NCBI RefSeq assembly: GCF_008728855.1
Contig: NZ_CP042906.1
Coordinates: 5,237,001-5,301,000 of the forward strand
Length of the DNA: 64,000 nucleotides
Source of the DNA: Hypericibacter terrae
GTDB lineage: Bacteria; Pseudomonadota; Alphaproteobacteria; Dongiales; Dongiaceae
Reading direction: 5' to 3'
Below the pieces are notes generated by a model. The model was not told where the DNA came from and ran no database searches. It worked only from the letters and a program-made list of their open reading frames with translations. A program made the position numbers and the translations under genes. Below are positions 53,036-62,578 of the stretch, piece after piece; positions within the stretch are counted from its first letter, which is position 1, and every line of letters begins with the position of its first letter.

Positions 53036-54649
53036 ATGACCGACAACGCCCGCGCCAAGCCCGCCCGTCCGCGCCCCGTGCTGCTTTGCATCCTGGATGG
53101 CTGGGGACACCGGCCCGATCCGGCCCAGCCGGACAATGCGATCTGGCAGGCCAACACGCCCAACCTCGATCGTCTCGCCAAGATCTCGCCGATCTCCTTT
53201 CTCGACGCCTCGGAGAGCGCGGTCGGGCTGCCGCTGGGCCAGATGGGCAATTCCGAAGTCGGCCATATGAATATCGGCGGCGGGCGCGTCGTCATGCAGG
53301 ACCTGCCGCGCATCGACCAGGCCGTGAGCGACGGCTCGCTCGCCAAGAATCAGGTGCTGCTCGAATTCGCGGGGAAACTCAAGAAAAGCGGCGGCGTCTG
53401 CCATCTCATGGGGCTGGTGTCGCCCGGCGGCGTGCACAGCCACCAGGCCCATATCGCAGCGCTCGCCAACATCGTCGCCGGCCAGGGCGTCAAGGTCGCG
53501 ATCCACGCTTTTCTCGACGGGCGCGACACGCCGCCCTCGAGTGCCCGCGCCTATCTCGCCGAATTCCAGAAATCGCTGAAAAGCGGTGCCGCCATCGCCA
53601 CCGCCACAATCGGCGGCCGCTTCTATGCGATGGACCGGGACAAGCGGTGGGACCGCATCGAGAAGGCCTATGACGCGATGGTCGCGGCGCAGGGCGAGCA
53701 TGCAGGCAGTGCCGACGCGGCGGTGGCGCAGAGCTATGAGCGCAAGGCGACCGACGAGTTCGTGCTGCCGACCGTGATCGGCGACTATGCCGGCATGAAG
53801 GATGGCGACGGCGTGCTGATGGGCAATTTCCGCGCCGATCGGGCGCGCGAGATCCTGCATGCGTTGCTGGACCCCGCCTTCGACGGTTTCGCGCGCCGCC
53901 GGCGCGTGAGTTTCGCCGCCGCTGCCGGCCTGGTCGAATATTCGGATGCGCTCAACAAGCTGCTGCCGGCCTTGTTCCCGGCCCAGACCGTGAGCAACAG
54001 CATCGGCGAGCTGGTCTCCAAGGCCAGCATGACGCAGCTGCGCATCGCCGAGACCGAGAAATACGCGCATGTGACGTTTTTCTTCAATGGCGGCGAGGAG
54101 ACGGTATTCCCGGGCGAGGACCGCATCCTGGTGCCGTCGCCCAAGGTCCAGACCTACGACCTCCAGCCCGAGATGTCGGCCTATGAAGTGACCGACAAGC
54201 TGGTCGCGGCGATCGACAGCGGCAAATATGATTTCATCGTGGTCAATTACGCCAACACCGACATGGTCGGTCATACCGGCAAGCTCGACGCCGCGATCAA
54301 GGCGGTCGAGGCGGTCGATCGCTGCATCGGCCGGCTCACGGACGCGTTGACGCGCAGCGGCGGCACGATGTTGATCACGGCCGATCACGGCAACGCCGAG
54401 GTGATGTTCGACGAGACGACCGGCCAGCCGCACACCGCCCACACGCTCAACCGCGTGCCGGCGATGCTGGTGAACGGACCGGCCGATGCCACGGCGCTGG
54501 CCGATGGCCGGCTTGCGGATGTGGCGCCCACCCTGCTTCAGGTGATGGGGCTCACGCCGCCGGCCGAGATGACCGGCCGCTCGCTCATTCGTCACGCCCA
54601 GCCGCAGGCGGCGGTCCGGGCCGGCACGGAGCGGCGCGTCGGCGAGTGA
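53036..54649 (+). CDS. gpmI: 2,3-bisphosphoglycerate-independent phosphoglycerate mutase
   Basis: A 537-residue Mn-dependent phosphoglycerate mutase of glycolysis. The alkaline-phosphatase-superfamily core begins VLLCILDGWGH, the phospho-enzyme Ser is in LGQMGNSEVGHMNIG, and metal ligands are in DGRDTPPSSA, NYANTDMVGHTGKLDA and ITADHGNAE followed by PHTAHTLN. Length is typical. Its stop overlaps the GTG start of the EnvC-like gene, so they are coupled. Confidence 0.95.
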   Translation: MTDNARAKPARPRPVLLCILDGWGHRPDPAQPDNAIWQANTPNLDRLAKISPISFLDASESAVGLPLGQMGNSEVGHMNIGGGRVVMQDLPRIDQAVSDGSLAKNQVLLEFAGKLKKSGGVCHLMGLVSPGGVHSHQAHIAALANIVAGQGVKVAIHAFLDGRDTPPSSARAYLAEFQKSLKSGAAIATATIGGRFYAMDRDKRWDRIEKAYDAMVAAQGEHAGSADAAVAQSYERKATDEFVLPTVIGDYAGMKDGDGVLMGNFRADRAREILHALLDPAFDGFARRRRVSFAAAAGLVEYSDALNKLLPALFPAQTVSNSIGELVSKASMTQLRIAETEKYAHVTFFFNGGEETVFPGEDRILVPSPKVQTYDLQPEMSAYEVTDKLVAAIDSGKYDFIVVNYANTDMVGHTGKLDAAIKAVEAVDRCIGRLTDALTRSGGTMLITADHGNAEVMFDETTGQPHTAHTLNRVPAMLVNGPADATALADGRLADVAPTLLQVMGLTPPAEMTGRSLIRHAQPQAAVRAGTERRVGE

Positions 54650-55878
54650 CGAGATCCGGCTTCCCGCGTTGGCCCCTGGTTCTCCTGCTGACGGTCTTGA
54701 CGGCGGCACCGGCCTGCCCGGGCCGGGCCCAGGAAACCGAGGCGCAGGATCAGGACCAGTTGAAGCAGGTCGAGCAGCAGCTCCAGCGCGACCGCGACCG
54801 CATCGAGGCCCTGCAGGCGCAGCAGACCAAGATCGCCGGGGAGATCGCGGCCCTCCAGGACCGGATGGTCGCCGCCGCCAGGCGCGCCCAGGATCTCGAG
54901 ACCGGTCTCGACGAGATCGCGGGGACGCTGGCCACCCTGGAGGAAAGTCTCGACACCAAGGAAGCCGAGCTGGCGGGACGGCGCAAACAGATGGATGCCA
55001 GCCTTGCCGCGCTGGGCTGGCTCGCCTTGCAGCCGCCGGCCGCTCTCCTGATCGGCGCGGATCGGCCGCTCGACCGGCTGCGGGGGGCCTTGCTGCTGGG
55101 AAGCGCCCTTCCGGCGCTCAAGACCCGGATGAGCGACCTGCGCAGCTCATTGGCCGAGCTCGGCCGGCTGAAGCAGGAGATCGCCCAGCGCAAGACGGCG
55201 CTGGAGGACGAAAGCGCCAGTCTCGCCGATGAAAACCGCGACATCGCCAAGATGGTCGCCGCGCGCCAGGCGCTCGCCACCAAGACCGGGGCCGAGCAGG
55301 CCGCCGCCAGCAAGCGTGTGGAAAAGCTGGCGGGAGAGGCCAAGGACCTGCGCGATCTGCTGGCCCGGCTGGCGACCCTCACGCCCCCCGCCAAGCCCGA
55401 CGTCGCTGCGGGTGCCGGCGCCACCCCGTCGCCCGGCGAGACCCAGCTGGCGGCGCTGCCCGGTCCGGCCAGCCGGCGCCCCTTCCCCGACCCGCCCAGC
55501 GCCATCGCCCTTCCGGCGGCGGGGACGGTCCTGGCGGGCTTCGGCGATACCCTCGAAACCGGCGGCAAGAGCCAGGGTGTTACATTTCGGACACGAAGCG
55601 AGGCCCAGGTGGTGGCCCCTTTCGATGGCCAGGTGGTTTTTAAGGGGCCGTTTCGAGGTTATGGCGCAATCTTGATCATAGAACATGCGGGCGGATACCA
55701 TAGTCTGCTCGCCGGCCTGGGCCGAATCGACGTCACCCTCGGTCAATGGGTCAAGGAAGGCGAACCAGTCGGTCAGATGGGTCCCGTCGCAAGCGGCGGC
55801 CCGAAACTCTATGTGGAGCTGCGGCGTGGTGGACAACCGATCGACCCCGCGCCGTGGCTGGGCATCCGCGACAACTAG
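54646..55878 (+). CDS. EnvC-like murein hydrolase activator (M23 fold, degenerate)
   Basis: A 410-residue exported protein with a GTG start overlapping gpmI. A signal peptide (LVLLLTVLTAAPACPGRAQ) is followed by a coiled coil (about 30-260, QLQRDRDRIEALQAQQTKIA and repeats), a Pro-rich link and a LytM domain (about 290-405). The usual M23 zinc ligands look lost: LYVELRRGGQPIDP replaces the LHFEIR/HxH pattern and no HxxxD is seen. That is the state of EnvC, which activates AmiA/AmiB amidases in septum splitting rather than cleaving itself. It directly abuts ctpA. Confidence 0.85.
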   Translation: MTRSGFPRWPLVLLLTVLTAAPACPGRAQETEAQDQDQLKQVEQQLQRDRDRIEALQAQQTKIAGEIAALQDRMVAAARRAQDLETGLDEIAGTLATLEESLDTKEAELAGRRKQMDASLAALGWLALQPPAALLIGADRPLDRLRGALLLGSALPALKTRMSDLRSSLAELGRLKQEIAQRKTALEDESASLADENRDIAKMVAARQALATKTGAEQAAASKRVEKLAGEAKDLRDLLARLATLTPPAKPDVAAGAGATPSPGETQLAALPGPASRRPFPDPPSAIALPAAGTVLAGFGDTLETGGKSQGVTFRTRSEAQVVAPFDGQVVFKGPFRGYGAILIIEHAGGYHSLLAGLGRIDVTLGQWVKEGEPVGQMGPVASGGPKLYVELRRGGQPIDPAPWLGIRDN

Positions 55879-57288
55879 ATGGATAAAACCCGTATGACAC
55901 GCACCCTGCGCATGGCAGCGGCAGCGGCAATCGCCGTCTGTCTCTACACGGTTCCCGCTGGCTCGGACGACACATCCGAGACTTATCGCCAGCTCAATCT
56001 CTTCGGCGACGTGTTCGAGCGGGTGCGCTCCTCTTACGTTGAGGAGGTCAGCGACAAGGCACTCGTCGAGGCGGCGATCAACGGCATGTTGAGCTCCCTC
56101 GATCCCCATTCGAGCTATATGGACCCGCAAAGCTTCGAGGATATGCAGGTCCAGACCAAGGGCGAGTTCGGCGGCCTCGGCATCGAGGTCACGATGGAGA
56201 ACGGCGTGGTGCGCGTCGTCTCCCCGATCGACGACACCCCCGCCTTCAAGGCCGGGCTGCAGCCGGGCGACTTCATCGTCGCGATCGACGGCGAGCCGGT
56301 CATGGGCCTGTCGCTGTCGCAGGCGGTCGACAAGATGCGCGGGCCGGTGGACTCGCCGATCAAGCTGACGATCCAGCGCGGCCAGGGCGATCCCTTCGAC
56401 GTCACGCTCAAGCGCGCGGTCATCAAGATCCAGTCCGTGCGTTCGCGTCTCGAAGGCACGATCGGCTATGTCCGCATCACCAGCTTCAGCGAGCAGACCG
56501 ATGTCGGCCTCAAGGCCGCGATCGACAAGCTCAAGCAGCAGGCCAACGGCAAGCTGCAGGGCCTGGTGCTCGACCTGCGCAACAATCCGGGCGGGTTGCT
56601 CGATCAGGCGATCGCCGTATCGGACGACTTCATCGACCAGGGCGAGATCGTCTCGACCCGCGGTCGCGATCCCAAGGCGGCGCAGCGGTTCAACGCCACG
56701 CCGGGCGACATCACCAACGGCTTGCCGATGGTGGTGCTGATCAACAGCGGCTCGGCCTCGGCCTCGGAGATCGTGGCCGGTGCGCTGCAGGATCATCGCC
56801 GCGCGATCATCATGGGCACCACCTCCTTCGGCAAGGGATCGGTCCAGACCATCATCCCGCTGCCGGGCCATGGGGCGATCCGCCTGACCACGGCGCGCTA
56901 CTACACGCCGTCGGGCCGCTCGATCCAGGGCACCGGCATCTCGCCCGACATCGAGGTGAAGCAGGCCAAGCTCGAGGTCATTGCCGATCAGCCGGAGCAT
57001 CACGAGTCCGAGCTGCGCGGCGCCTTGAACAATGACGGGTTGAAGCCCGACCAGGGCCAGAACCAGAATCAGAACCAGGACCAGAATCAGACGCCGCCGG
57101 CCGGCGGCGGCAGCTCGTCCGGTTCGACGCCGGCAGCACCCGCGACCACGACGACGCCGGGGACGGCCCCGGCTCAGACGCCACCGCCCACGCCGGAGCT
57201 TGGCGACGCCGCCCAGGATTATCAGCTGGGCCGCGCGCTCGATCTTCTGCGCGGGCTGGCGCTGATCCAGGCGCAGAAGGCCAACTGA
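55879..57288 (+). CDS. ctpA: Carboxy-terminal processing serine protease CtpA (S41)
   Basis: A 469-residue exported protease. After a signal peptide (RMAAAAAIAVCLYTVPAGS) and a helical segment, the PDZ domain (about 85-170, GEFGGLGIEVTMENGVVRVV) is followed by the S41 core with catalytic Ser in NSGSASASEIVAGAL and Lys in GTTSFGKGSVQT. The C-terminal part adds a Gln/Asn-rich repeat (QNQNQNQDQNQTPP) and a Pro/Ala/Thr linker before a conserved helix (QLGRALDLLRGLALIQAQK). It begins one base after the EnvC-like stop, the usual order in this lineage. Confidence 0.93.
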   Translation: MDKTRMTRTLRMAAAAAIAVCLYTVPAGSDDTSETYRQLNLFGDVFERVRSSYVEEVSDKALVEAAINGMLSSLDPHSSYMDPQSFEDMQVQTKGEFGGLGIEVTMENGVVRVVSPIDDTPAFKAGLQPGDFIVAIDGEPVMGLSLSQAVDKMRGPVDSPIKLTIQRGQGDPFDVTLKRAVIKIQSVRSRLEGTIGYVRITSFSEQTDVGLKAAIDKLKQQANGKLQGLVLDLRNNPGGLLDQAIAVSDDFIDQGEIVSTRGRDPKAAQRFNATPGDITNGLPMVVLINSGSASASEIVAGALQDHRRAIIMGTTSFGKGSVQTIIPLPGHGAIRLTTARYYTPSGRSIQGTGISPDIEVKQAKLEVIADQPEHHESELRGALNNDGLKPDQGQNQNQNQDQNQTPPAGGGSSSGSTPAAPATTTTPGTAPAQTPPPTPELGDAAQDYQLGRALDLLRGLALIQAQKAN

Positions 57289-57376
57289 GGCGGTCCTTCA
57301 TGACGACAGCGAAGCGCGCGATCCTTCGAACATCGCGCCTTCGCTGCGTCATGGTCTCGAGCGGGTCGGCAAGACG

Positions 57377-59092
57377 GTGGTGACGCCAACGCCAGACAGG
57401 AACAGCAAACCCCGGCCGCGAAGGGCCGGGCGTTTCCTCGTTCTGCTGGCCGGCCTGATTCTGCTCGGAGCGGCGGGCGGCGCCGTCTGGCTCCAGCAGA
57501 CCCACAAGCTCCAGGATCTCACCGAGCAACCGCCCGCGATCGCGGTTCAGATTCCCGACGAGGCCGCGAAGCCGGCCGAAACCGCCACGACGGAGCCAGC
57601 GCCCGCCGTCGCCGACACGGGCGACGGCACCAGCGTCCCCACGGCGCCGGCGCCGGCCACGACCGAGACCATGGCGACCCCCGAGCCGCCGCCCTCGGCC
57701 GCCACGACCGAGACGACGGTGAGCCCGGAACCCCCGCCGCCGCCCTCATCCGCGACAACCGAAACGACGGCGAGCGCCGAGCCTCCCCCGGCGCCCTCGA
57801 TCGCCTCGACCGAAACGACGGTGAGTCCGGAGCCCCCGCCGCCGCCCTCGACCGCGGCGATCGAAACGACGGGGGCAACGGAGAGCAGCATCGCCGCGCC
57901 CTCAGGGACGGCCGAGGCTCCCGCGACAACGACCGCCGTTCCTCCGCCGGCCCCCTCGACGGCCGAGATGACCGGTGCGGCGGAGGCCCCCGCCACGACC
58001 GAGACGCCGGCCGCTTCGACCGCGACCGCCGAGCCAGCCCTGCCGACCACCGCCGAGGCGATGGTGCCGCCGCCAACGCCGGTCGCCGAATCCGAACCCG
58101 CTGCGGAAACCGCCCTGCTCGCCCCGGCGATCCCGCTCCCGCGGCTGAAACCGCCACCGCCCGCCGCAGCGGCCCCGAGCTTGGCGGCCACGGCCGAGTC
58201 CACCGCGGCGGCGGCGACGGCAGAAGCGACCCCACCCACAGCCGCCACCGCGTCGCCGGGAGCCTCGCTCGGCTCGGCCGCGACCGCCTCGGCGGTCACC
58301 GCGCCCGCGGCGACCGAGACCACGCAGACCGCCAGCGCCGCGGCACCGGCCGCCAGCAATGGCGGCGAGCCGCCCTGGAAGCGGAATTCGCGCCCCTTCC
58401 CGGTGGACGATCCGCGCCCGCGCGTGTCTCTGGTGATCAGCGGGCTCGGGCTCACCGCCACCCAGACGCAGGCGGCGATCGATCAGCTGCCGCCCGAGAT
58501 CACGCTCGGATTCAGCCCCTATTCCGGCGATCTGGAGGATTGGATCGCCAAGGCGCGGGCGGCTGGCCATGAGGTGCTGATCGAGCTGCCGATGGAGCCG
58601 CTGAACTACCCGGCCGACGATCCGGGACCGCAGGCCCTGCTTGCCAGCCTGTCGCCGGCGGAGAATCTGAAGCGCCTCGACTGGGTGCTGGCCCGCAGCA
58701 ATCAGATGATCGGGCTGGTCGCCAATATGGGTTCGCGCTTCCAGGCGAATGCGCGGCTGATCCGGCCGATCCTGACGCGCCTCGCGGAGAAGGGTTACCT
58801 CTATGTCGACAACCGCTCCGGTCCCACCAGCGTCATCAGCGAGGTCGCGGCCAGCGTCGATCTCCCCTGGACCTACAACACCCGCTTCATCGATGCCGAG
58901 GCGACCCGCGTCTCGATCGACGGACGACTGCAGCAGCTCGAGCGCACCGCGCGCGAAAAAGGCTTTGCCCTGGGCCTGGCCCAGGGCTATCCGGTGACGA
59001 TCGAGCGGGTCGCGGCCTGGGCCAAGAGCCTCGAGGTCAAGGGGCTGGCGCTGGCGCCGGCTTCGGCCCTGGCCAAGACCGGTGCGCAATAG
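57377..59092 (+). CDS. Divergent polysaccharide deacetylase (YibQ/DUF610) with long low-complexity linker
   Basis: A 571-residue envelope protein. An N-terminal membrane anchor (FLVLLAGLILLGAAGGAVWL) is followed by about 280 residues of Ala/Pro/Thr/Glu-rich repeats with recurring ETT and PEPPPPPS units, then a C-terminal domain (about 345-571). That domain begins PRVSLVISGLGLTATQTQAA and includes LPPEITLGFSPYSG, EVLIELPMEPLNYP and GYPVTIERVAAW, as in YibQ-type deacetylases. The NodB metal site is poorly conserved in this group. A start at either of two adjacent GTG codons (57377, 57380) is possible. The conserved ctpA neighbourhood supports the call. Confidence 0.85.
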   Translation: MVTPTPDRNSKPRPRRAGRFLVLLAGLILLGAAGGAVWLQQTHKLQDLTEQPPAIAVQIPDEAAKPAETATTEPAPAVADTGDGTSVPTAPAPATTETMATPEPPPSAATTETTVSPEPPPPPSSATTETTASAEPPPAPSIASTETTVSPEPPPPPSTAAIETTGATESSIAAPSGTAEAPATTTAVPPPAPSTAEMTGAAEAPATTETPAASTATAEPALPTTAEAMVPPPTPVAESEPAAETALLAPAIPLPRLKPPPPAAAAPSLAATAESTAAAATAEATPPTAATASPGASLGSAATASAVTAPAATETTQTASAAAPAASNGGEPPWKRNSRPFPVDDPRPRVSLVISGLGLTATQTQAAIDQLPPEITLGFSPYSGDLEDWIAKARAAGHEVLIELPMEPLNYPADDPGPQALLASLSPAENLKRLDWVLARSNQMIGLVANMGSRFQANARLIRPILTRLAEKGYLYVDNRSGPTSVISEVAASVDLPWTYNTRFIDAEATRVSIDGRLQQLERTAREKGFALGLAQGYPVTIERVAAWAKSLEVKGLALAPASALAKTGAQ

Positions 59093-59095
59093 GCC

Positions 59096-59620
59096 ATGGT
59101 CATGGATTCCGAGAACGACAATACGCGTCCCGGCGAATCCGTCGCGACACTGCCCTACCGTCCCGGCGTCGGGATCATGCTGCTGAACGACGAAGGCTCG
59201 GTCTTCGTCGCGCAGCGCATCGACATGCCGAGCGATGCCTGGCAAATGCCGCAGGGCGGGATCGACAAAGGCGAGACGCCGCTCGAGGCCGCCTGGCGCG
59301 AAATGCTGGAAGAGATCGGCACCAACCGCGCCGAGCTCCTGGCGGAGAGCCGCGACTGGCTCACCTACGATCTGCCGCGCGACCTGGCGACGCGGCTGTG
59401 GCGCGGGCGGTTTCGCGGTCAGCGCCAGAAATGGTTTGCCTTCCACTTCACCGGAACCGATCGCGACATCGACATCACGAGCCACGATCATCCGGAATTT
59501 TCCAACTGGCGATGGGCGCCGATGATCGACCTGCCGGCGCTGATCGTTCCCTTCAAGCGCCAGCTCTATCAGCAGCTGGTCGACGAGTTCCGTCCTTTGA
59601 TCGCGTCCGCCATCGGTTGA
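59096..59620 (+). CDS. rppH: RNA pyrophosphohydrolase RppH
   Basis: A 174-residue Nudix hydrolase that removes pyrophosphate from mRNA 5' ends and so starts decay. The Nudix box is GGIDKGETPLEAAWREMLEE with IG following, and the RppH features YRPGVGIMLLN, WQMPQGG and FRGQRQKWFAFHF are present. A second ATG at 59102 has a better spacing from AGG, so either start is possible. It lies directly after the deacetylase gene. Two bases separate the two, so they are probably co-transcribed. Confidence 0.94.
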   Translation: MVMDSENDNTRPGESVATLPYRPGVGIMLLNDEGSVFVAQRIDMPSDAWQMPQGGIDKGETPLEAAWREMLEEIGTNRAELLAESRDWLTYDLPRDLATRLWRGRFRGQRQKWFAFHFTGTDRDIDITSHDHPEFSNWRWAPMIDLPALIVPFKRQLYQQLVDEFRPLIASAIG

Positions 59621-60022
59621 TCGGCGGGCTCGATCGCGCGGGCTTTCATTTCGGCATACATCTTTCGAGAGCAGAAACATTGGTCGACGGACCAATGAAC
59701 ATGGCGCCGGCGCGTCCGTCTTAACGCTGGCAGGACCGCCGCCATCGGGCCGCGCAACGATTCTGGCGGGTTCCGGCGGTTGCCGTCACCGGCAGCGCCG
59801 TCATCATGGTTTCTGCAACCGGCGCGCGATGGCCCGCGGTCGCTTTCGCATTAACCAACCCCCACGGAATTGACGGTGAATCGGCTCAAACTTTTGATGG
59901 GGTTCAAATTCGCACATCAAGGCGCTAGGGTCGCTTCATCGGGCGCCACCTCAATGAGGCGGTTCATCTCCTTGCGCGGGAGAGAAGCCCGGCACCATGA
60001 AGGTCTATAGGGGGCTCACGGC
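59621..60022. other. Gene-free region between rppH and the GMC oxidoreductase
   Basis: About 400 bases with no supported gene. It holds a perfect small hairpin TTGGTC-GACG-GACCAA (59680-59695), followed by AT-richer sequence (59860-59935) that may contain the promoter of the GMC gene, and a ribosome-site-like AGGGGG 10 bases before the ATG at 60023. No clear -35/-10 pair stands out. Confidence 0.45.
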
Positions 60023-61528
60023 ATGATGCCAGCGCATGTGGACACGCTCATCCTCGGTGGCGGCACCGCAGGATGCGCGCTTGCCGGACTCATCGCCGAA
60101 CGATCGAGCGACAGCATCCTTCTTCTCGAGGCCGGGCCCGACTACGGCCCGTTGCGGGACGGACGCTGGCCGCGCGAGCTGCTCGATGCGCGCCGTCTCC
60201 CGGTTTCGCATGACTGGGGCTATGACAGCGGCCCGTTCCTGCCGGGCCGGCGCGTCGCCTATGAGCGCGCGCGCGTCATCGCCGGCTGTTCGGCGCATAA
60301 CGGCTGCAGCGCCGTCTGGGGCACGCAGTGGGACTATGACGGCTGGGCCGACAGCGGCAATCCCGGCTGGAGCGCCGGCGAAGTACAGCCGCTGCTGCAG
60401 GCGATCGACCGCCGTCTGAAGGTCCGGCGCTATGCCGACAGCGAGATTCCGCCTTATCAGCGCGCCGTCTTCGAGGCGGCGCGCGCCGCCGGCTTCGCGG
60501 CCTCAGCCGACATGAACGATCTGACCGAGGACGAGGCCGTCGCCTACTGCCCGGTCAACAACCAGCGCGGCATCCGCTGGAACACCGCCTTCGCCTATCT
60601 CGACGCGGCGCGCGGCCGGCGGGGCCTGACCATCCAGGGCGGCGCCTTGATCGTCCGCCTGCTGATCGAGCGCGGCCGCGTCGCCGGCGCCGAGGCGATC
60701 ATCGATGGCGTCGCGACGATCGTGCGGGCGCGCCGGACCATCCTGACCGCCGGCGCCTATGGATCGCCCGCGATCCTGCTGCGCTCGGGCATCGGCGATC
60801 CGGACGCGCTCGAGCCCCTGGGCATCCCGGTCGAGCACGCGCTGCCGGGCGTGGGCCGCAATCTCCAGGATCATCCGGCGATCGCGGTCGCCTTTCCGGG
60901 CTCGCCGGCGCTCGAAGAGATCAGTGCCGCCTTCGAGCGGGGCAATTGGACGCCGGAGGAACTCGTTATCGTCAAGGCGCGCTCACGCCACGCGGCCGAG
61001 AGCTTCGACATCCATCTCTTCTCCGAGGGCGGTCGCGTGGCCGACGGATCGGATGCCTGGCGCTGGCAGATCTATGCGGCGGGCCTCCTGCCGCGCTCGC
61101 GCGGCGAGGTTCGCCTGGCCTCGCGGGACCCGGCAGCGTCACCGCTGATCGATCATCGCCATCTGAGCGACGCCGGGGGCGCCGATCTCGCGGTGCTGGC
61201 GGACGGCGTCGAGATCGTCGGCCGCATCGCCGCGCAGCCGAGCCTGAAGTCTCTGCTGGGGGCTCCGATCGCGGCTCCGATCGGCGGCGGTCGCCGGGAG
61301 CTCGAGGCCTGGATCCGTTCGCAGGTGGTGCATTACTGGCATCCGGTCGGAACCTGCGCCATGGGCGCCGATCCCAAGGCCGGGGCCGTGGTCGATGCGC
61401 GCGGCCGGCTGCACGGGCTGGCCGACGGCTATGTCGCCGACGCGTCGATCATGCCGAGGATCCCGCGGGCCAATACCAACATCCCGACGGTGCTGGTAGC
61501 CGAGCGGATCGCGAGCTGGTTGACCTGA
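60023..61528 (+). CDS. GMC-family FAD-dependent oxidoreductase
   Basis: A 501-residue glucose-methanol-choline oxidoreductase. The FAD-binding motif is LILGGGTAGCALAGLIAE, the ADP loop is LLLEAGPDYG, and a second FAD signature is VIAGCSAHNGCSAVWGTQWD. RRTILTAGAYGSPAILLRSG (GMC_oxred signature 2) and the catalytic His in VVHYWHPVGTCAMG follow. The closing Asn/His region reads RIPRANTNIPTVLVAERIA. It oxidises an alcohol, but the substrate (choline, glucose, alkyl or aryl alcohols) cannot be told. It is a lone gene, convergent with the diiron protein. Confidence 0.93.
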   Translation: MMPAHVDTLILGGGTAGCALAGLIAERSSDSILLLEAGPDYGPLRDGRWPRELLDARRLPVSHDWGYDSGPFLPGRRVAYERARVIAGCSAHNGCSAVWGTQWDYDGWADSGNPGWSAGEVQPLLQAIDRRLKVRRYADSEIPPYQRAVFEAARAAGFAASADMNDLTEDEAVAYCPVNNQRGIRWNTAFAYLDAARGRRGLTIQGGALIVRLLIERGRVAGAEAIIDGVATIVRARRTILTAGAYGSPAILLRSGIGDPDALEPLGIPVEHALPGVGRNLQDHPAIAVAFPGSPALEEISAAFERGNWTPEELVIVKARSRHAAESFDIHLFSEGGRVADGSDAWRWQIYAAGLLPRSRGEVRLASRDPAASPLIDHRHLSDAGGADLAVLADGVEIVGRIAAQPSLKSLLGAPIAAPIGGGRRELEAWIRSQVVHYWHPVGTCAMGADPKAGAVVDARGRLHGLADGYVADASIMPRIPRANTNIPTVLVAERIASWLT

Positions 61529-61537
61529 AGAGGGAAG

Positions 61538-61577
61538 GGGCGGACCGGGGGCCCGAGGGGGCCCTGCCGATCCGCCC
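61538..61577. terminator. Hairpin between the convergent GMC and diiron-protein genes
   Basis: GGGCGGA (61538-61544) and TCCGCCC (61571-61577) pair around a G/C-rich interior containing GGGCCC copies. It lies between the two stop codons and could serve as a bidirectional terminator. There is no T-run, so the call is weak. Confidence 0.4.
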
Positions 61578-61589
61578 GGACTCGCGACC

Positions 61590-62408
61590 TCAGAAACCGG
61601 CGCGGACCAGGCGCTGGACGCGCCAGCCCATGAACCAGGCGGCCAGGCTGGTGAGTCTGCGGTTCAACCAGCCCTGCGGGGACAGCCCCGCCGCCTTCAG
61701 CACCATGGCGATCGCGCGCTCGATATGGTGGCGCTGGTAGAAGCCATAGGCACGCCGGGCGTAGTGATTGGCCCAGTGACGGCGGTCATAGGCGATGCTG
61801 GCATCGCCGTTGGCCGAGTAATAGGCATAGGCCAGCTCGTCGTCCTCGCTCTCGGTGATGCGGCTGAGCGCGACCAGAACGCGGCGCAGGCGGCCGATCT
61901 TCTCGGCTTCCACATAGCGGCGGAGATGGCTGTAGAAGAGCTTGTAGTGGCGCAGCTCGTCGGCCGCGATGTTGCGGCAGATCTCGCGCAACACCGGCTC
62001 CTTCGCCGCTTCCATCAGCGCCGTGTAGTAGGAACTGGTGCCGGTTTCGACGATGCAGCGCGCCACCAGCTCGCCGGCCCGCGAGCCGCGGATCGAATGC
62101 GTCGCGCTGACCGGAATCGAGAAGCCTTCCTTGAAGCGCGCGAAGCTCTTGTCGAAGTCGAAGCTGGGATCGGCCAAGGCCGCCCAGCGCGCGAGCACCG
62201 CGCCATGTTGCACTTCTTCGGCCGCCCAGCTGCGCGCAGCGCCCTGGAACGAATCGTCGTCATCGAAGACGTTGCAGAGATAGGCGGCGTAATCGCCGCC
62301 GTTATATTCGACGAGGCTCGCCGCCTTCACGATCCGCAACAATTCCGGATCCACCAGCGACGGATCGAACCGATCCCAGGGAATGTCGTCGAGCGTCCAG
62401 TGCTTCAT
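61590..62408 (-). CDS. Ferritin-like diiron protein
   Basis: A 272-residue helical protein with the class I diiron pattern: Glu in ASLVEYNGGDYAA, EExxH in WAAEEVQHGAVL, Glu in CIVETGTSSYY and DExxH in IAADELRHYKLFY. This matches the ferritin-like/acyl-ACP-desaturase-like group. C-terminal helices (ERAIAMVLKAAGLSPQGW, SLAAWFMGWRVQRLVR) suggest membrane contact. Its oxygenase or desaturase substrate is unknown. It is preceded by the ATP synthase genes but is not part of that operon. Confidence 0.8.
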   Translation of the reverse strand: MKHWTLDDIPWDRFDPSLVDPELLRIVKAASLVEYNGGDYAAYLCNVFDDDDSFQGAARSWAAEEVQHGAVLARWAALADPSFDFDKSFARFKEGFSIPVSATHSIRGSRAGELVARCIVETGTSSYYTALMEAAKEPVLREICRNIAADELRHYKLFYSHLRRYVEAEKIGRLRRVLVALSRITESEDDELAYAYYSANGDASIAYDRRHWANHYARRAYGFYQRHHIERAIAMVLKAAGLSPQGWLNRRLTSLAAWFMGWRVQRLVRAGF

Positions 62409-62578
62409 GGCTTTTCCATCCAGCTTTGTCCGCGCGGCGCCGAATTAACGCTTCGGCAACGCTTATTTTGCGGGCGACGACGTCGTTCCGCAAGACCGAT
62501 TGGAATCGACCTTAACCTTTTAACTCAAACGGTTATCAGGGGTTCCCTGGCACCCGCGGGAGCGCGGGGCCATGGGAA

